DNA from: Cytophagaceae bacterium | Lineage (GTDB): Bacteria; Bacteroidota; Bacteroidia; Cytophagales; Spirosomataceae | Direction of reading: 5' to 3' | DNA: 53,785 bases | NCBI GenBank assembly: GCA_947460975.1 | Contig: CANHGO010000007.1 | Coordinates: 1 to 53,785, forward strand | Shown: positions 52,018 through 53,785 of the stretch, one piece after another | Layout of the letters: every line of letters starts with the position of its first letter | Numbering within the stretch: the stretch's first letter is position 1 | Position numbers and translations under genes: made by a program | The notes under the pieces: generated by a model | The model's input: the letters and a program-made list of their open reading frames with translations, nothing else | What the model was told of the DNA's origin: nothing | Databases searched by the model: none

Positions 52018-53187
52018 ATGTCGTCTGATCGCTATATGCAACGAGGGGTTTCTGCCTCAAAAGAAGATGTTCATCGGGCGATTGCCAATTTAGACAAGGG
52101 AGTTTTTCCAGGCGCTTTTTGTAAAATTTCACCCGATATTTTGGGAGGAGACCCAGCGTATTGCAACATCATGCATGCGGATGGTGCGGGAACAAAGTCT
52201 TCTTTGGCTTATTTATATTGGAAAGAAACAGGAGATATTTCGGTTTGGCGCGGCATTGCCCAGGACGCGGTGGTGATGAATACAGACGATTTAATCTGTG
52301 TGGGAGCTACTGACCAAATGCTTCTATCGTCTACGATAGGGCGAAATAAAAATTTAATTCCAGGGGAAGTAATTGCCGAGATTATCAATGGAACCGAGGA
52401 GGTATTGCAAATGCTACGCGATCACGGCGTGGGAATTTATAGCACAGGTGGAGAAACAGCAGATGTAGGGGATTTAGTGCGAACGATTATTGTGGATAGT
52501 ACGGTGATAGGCCGTATGAAACGTAGTGATGTGGTGTCAAATGCTAATATTCAGGCTGGAGATGTGATTGTTGGTTTGGCTTCTGATGGCCAAGCAACCT
52601 ATGAAAATAAATACAATGGGGGGATGGGAAGCAATGGCTTGACTTCTGCCCGGCATGATGTTTTGGCCAAGTATTTGGCCACAAAATATCCTGAAAGTTT
52701 TGATCCATCGGTTCCCGATTCATTGGTTTATTCAGGATCTAAGCAATTAACGGATGTCGTGGAAGGTACGGATTTGGATGTGGGCCAACTGATATTATCT
52801 CCCACCAGGACCTATGCGCCAGTGATTATGGCCATATTGAAGTCGATGAGATCGCAAATCCACGGCATGGTGCATTGCTCCGGCGGCGCACAAACCAAAA
52901 TTTTGCATTTTGTCAACGATGTACATGTGGTGAAAGATCATTTATTTCCAATTCCGCCACTTTTTGAATTAATCCAAAAAGAAAGCGGAACTGATTTTAA
53001 GGAAATGTATCAGGTATTTAACATGGGGCATCGCATGGAATTATATGTGTCCCCTGAACGCGTAGAAGAAATTATTCAAATCGCGGAATCATTCGGAATT
53101 CCAGCTCAAATAGTCGGTCATGTGGAGGCTTTTTCAGGTAAAAAGCTGACCATCAGAAGTTCTTTTGGGGAATTTATTTACGAATAA
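52018..53187 (+). CDS. purM: Phosphoribosylformylglycinamidine cyclo-ligase-type AIR synthase (PurM)
   Basis: 389 residues. AIR synthase N-domain: HADGAGTKSSLAYLYWKETGD, AQDAVVMNTDDLICVGA, and GETADVGDLVRTIIVDSTVIG. C-domain: GDVIVGLASDGQATYENKYNGGMGSNGLTSAR, MVHCSGGAQTKILHFV, VFNMGHRMELYV. This is the longer Bacteroidota variant and is not highly similar to E. coli PurM, so some annotation pipelines call it only AIR synthase related. It closes the imidazole ring in purine synthesis, probably as the only PurM here. It follows hemB by 3 bp. Confidence 0.85.
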   Translation: MSSDRYMQRGVSASKEDVHRAIANLDKGVFPGAFCKISPDILGGDPAYCNIMHADGAGTKSSLAYLYWKETGDISVWRGIAQDAVVMNTDDLICVGATDQMLLSSTIGRNKNLIPGEVIAEIINGTEEVLQMLRDHGVGIYSTGGETADVGDLVRTIIVDSTVIGRMKRSDVVSNANIQAGDVIVGLASDGQATYENKYNGGMGSNGLTSARHDVLAKYLATKYPESFDPSVPDSLVYSGSKQLTDVVEGTDLDVGQLILSPTRTYAPVIMAILKSMRSQIHGMVHCSGGAQTKILHFVNDVHVVKDHLFPIPPLFELIQKESGTDFKEMYQVFNMGHRMELYVSPERVEEIIQIAESFGIPAQIVGHVEAFSGKKLTIRSSFGEFIYE

Positions 53188-53199
53188 TTTATTCCTCAC

Positions 53200-53230
53200 T
53201 TGTAAATTTGAAAATATCTTTTTAGATTTG
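53200..53230 (+). promoter_or_regulatory. Promoter of the rplU-rpmA operon
   Basis: TTG (53200-53202) and TAGATTTG (53223-53230) are separated by 20 bp, a full match to the Bacteroidota TTG-N20-TAnnTTTG consensus. The start site would be near 53237, leaving a ~60-nt leader before rplU at 53300. Confidence 0.75.
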
Positions 53231-53299
53231 CACCCCCATTTAAAGGGCTTTTAAAGGTAAAGACCTGGCCTCGTGGGATTCACTTAAATACATAATATA

Positions 53300-53614
53300 A
53301 TGTACGCAATCGTAGAAATTGCCGGGCAGCAGTTTAAAGTAGAAAAAGACCGGACCGTATATACCCACCGTTTGGCGGGCGAGGAAGGCGCTGCACTGGT
53401 TTTCGACAAGGTATTACTTGTTGACAAAGGCGGAGATGTGACCGTAGGAGCACCCATAGTAGCGGGAGCCAAAATCACAGGAAAAATTGTTGCACACGTT
53501 CGTGGAGAAAAAGTTTTGGTCTTCAAAAAGAAACGTAGAAAGAGTTATCAAAAAATGAATGGTCACCGTCAAAACTTGACCAAAGTTTTAATTGAGTCAA
53601 TTACTTTAAAATAA
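53300..53614 (+). CDS. rplU: 50S ribosomal protein L21
   Basis: 104 residues, normal length. MYAIVEIAGQQFKVEKDRTVYTHR is the typical L21 opening (YAIVxxGGKQxKV), and the C-terminus has the family signature KKKRRKSYQKMNGHRQNLTKV. It binds 23S rRNA. It is followed 40 bp later by rpmA; the rplU-rpmA order is nearly universal. Confidence 0.98.
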   Translation: MYAIVEIAGQQFKVEKDRTVYTHRLAGEEGAALVFDKVLLVDKGGDVTVGAPIVAGAKITGKIVAHVRGEKVLVFKKKRRKSYQKMNGHRQNLTKVLIESITLK

Positions 53615-53654
53615 GTCTACAATTAGCGTTTTAAACGCATAAATTTATAAAAAA

Positions 53655-53785
53655 ATGGCACATAAGAAAGGCGCCGGATCATCCAAAAACGGGCGCGAAT
53701 CACATAGTAAACGATTAGGCGTTAAGTTGTTTGGAGGCCAAGCAGTTATTGCAGGAAATATTATTGTACGTCAAAGAGGTACAGC
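53655..53785 (+). CDS. rpmA: 50S ribosomal protein L27 (partial, cut by window end)
   Basis: The first 43 residues are visible: [20 protein letters not shown] then [20 protein letters not shown], a textbook L27 start. The stop codon is outside the window. The N-terminus begins directly with AHKKG, without the cleavable extension found in Firmicutes. Confidence 0.97.
   Translation, partial: MAHKKGAGSSKNGRESHSKRLGVKLFGGQAVIAGNIIVRQRGT

Noticed and set aside
1-53785. CRISPR array, toxin-antitoxin pair, phage defence or secondary-metabolite cluster
   Set aside because: No regularly spaced repeats and no cas, restriction, NRPS/PKS or toxin motifs were seen. The lone XRE regulator at 50660 has no toxin partner beside it.

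Overview
The window looks like a chromosomal segment of a Bacteroidota bacterium, most likely a Cytophagales-type environmental species. I cannot name the genus. The case rests on the gene families present (UpxY-type antiterminator, Wzi, DUF2911, DUF3347, DUF1569, DUF1684, bacterial GH3, the long PurM-like AIR synthase), on AT-rich intergenic DNA with weak Shine-Dalgarno signals, and on promoters of the Bacteroidota TTG-N20-TAnnTTTG type upstream of gmd and rplU.

Layout. (1) Positions 1-7353 are a metal-resistance island abutting the 3' end of a tRNA-Asn gene. It holds the end of a Zn/Cd-type P1B ATPase, a chimeric gene scar, and a leftward copper cassette: Cys-rich secreted protein, HMA-DUF3347 protein, HMA-AraC regulator, HMA-membrane protein, multicopper oxidase with a C-terminal beta-rich domain, DUF2911 protein. 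About 240 bp next to the tRNA (7124-7361) is present as a diverged inverted copy at 999-1243, so the cassette is bracketed by two tRNA-proximal junction sequences. (2) 7500-20340 is mostly leftward: TolC plus membrane fusion protein, a D-Ala-D-Ala dipeptidase divergent from a fused SpmA-SpmB protein, a short polysaccharide operon (gmd, nucleotide-sugar dehydrogenase, upxY, wzi), an acyl-CoA synthetase and a TPR protein. (3) 20330-20634 holds about ten DnaA boxes next to a very AT-rich stretch and is my candidate chromosome origin. mnmG (gidA) lies 2.5 kb away. A perfect parS palindrome (24998-25013) and a near-perfect one inside the end of lipB (26585-26600) lie within 6 kb. (4) 20.6-30.4 kb carries Ig-like lipoprotein, methyltransferase, mnmG, ybeY, yraN, lipB, a PolB-type exonuclease, and a coupled ClC channel / M14 peptidase / acyltransferase operon. 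(5) 30.5-53.8 kb is mostly rightward: RhlE-type helicase, GH3 enzyme, acyltransferases, an NRAMP-related transporter lacking the usual metal-site motifs, malic enzyme, gamma-carbonic anhydrase, KdsC-type phosphatase, a 1.6-kresidue beta-rich secreted protein, recO, an M61 peptidase, hemB, purM, rplU and rpmA (cut by the window end).

How it fits together. Gene direction changes from almost all leftward to mostly rightward between 20 and 30 kb, as expected where two replichores leave an origin. That agrees with the DnaA boxes and parS sites. The copper island sits about 13 kb from this origin at a tRNA. The three strongest things to follow up are the oriC/parS region, the inverted tRNA-Asn junction copies around the copper cassette, and the HMA-AraC fusion that may be a one-component copper sensor. 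All identifications come from reading the sequence; no database search was run.
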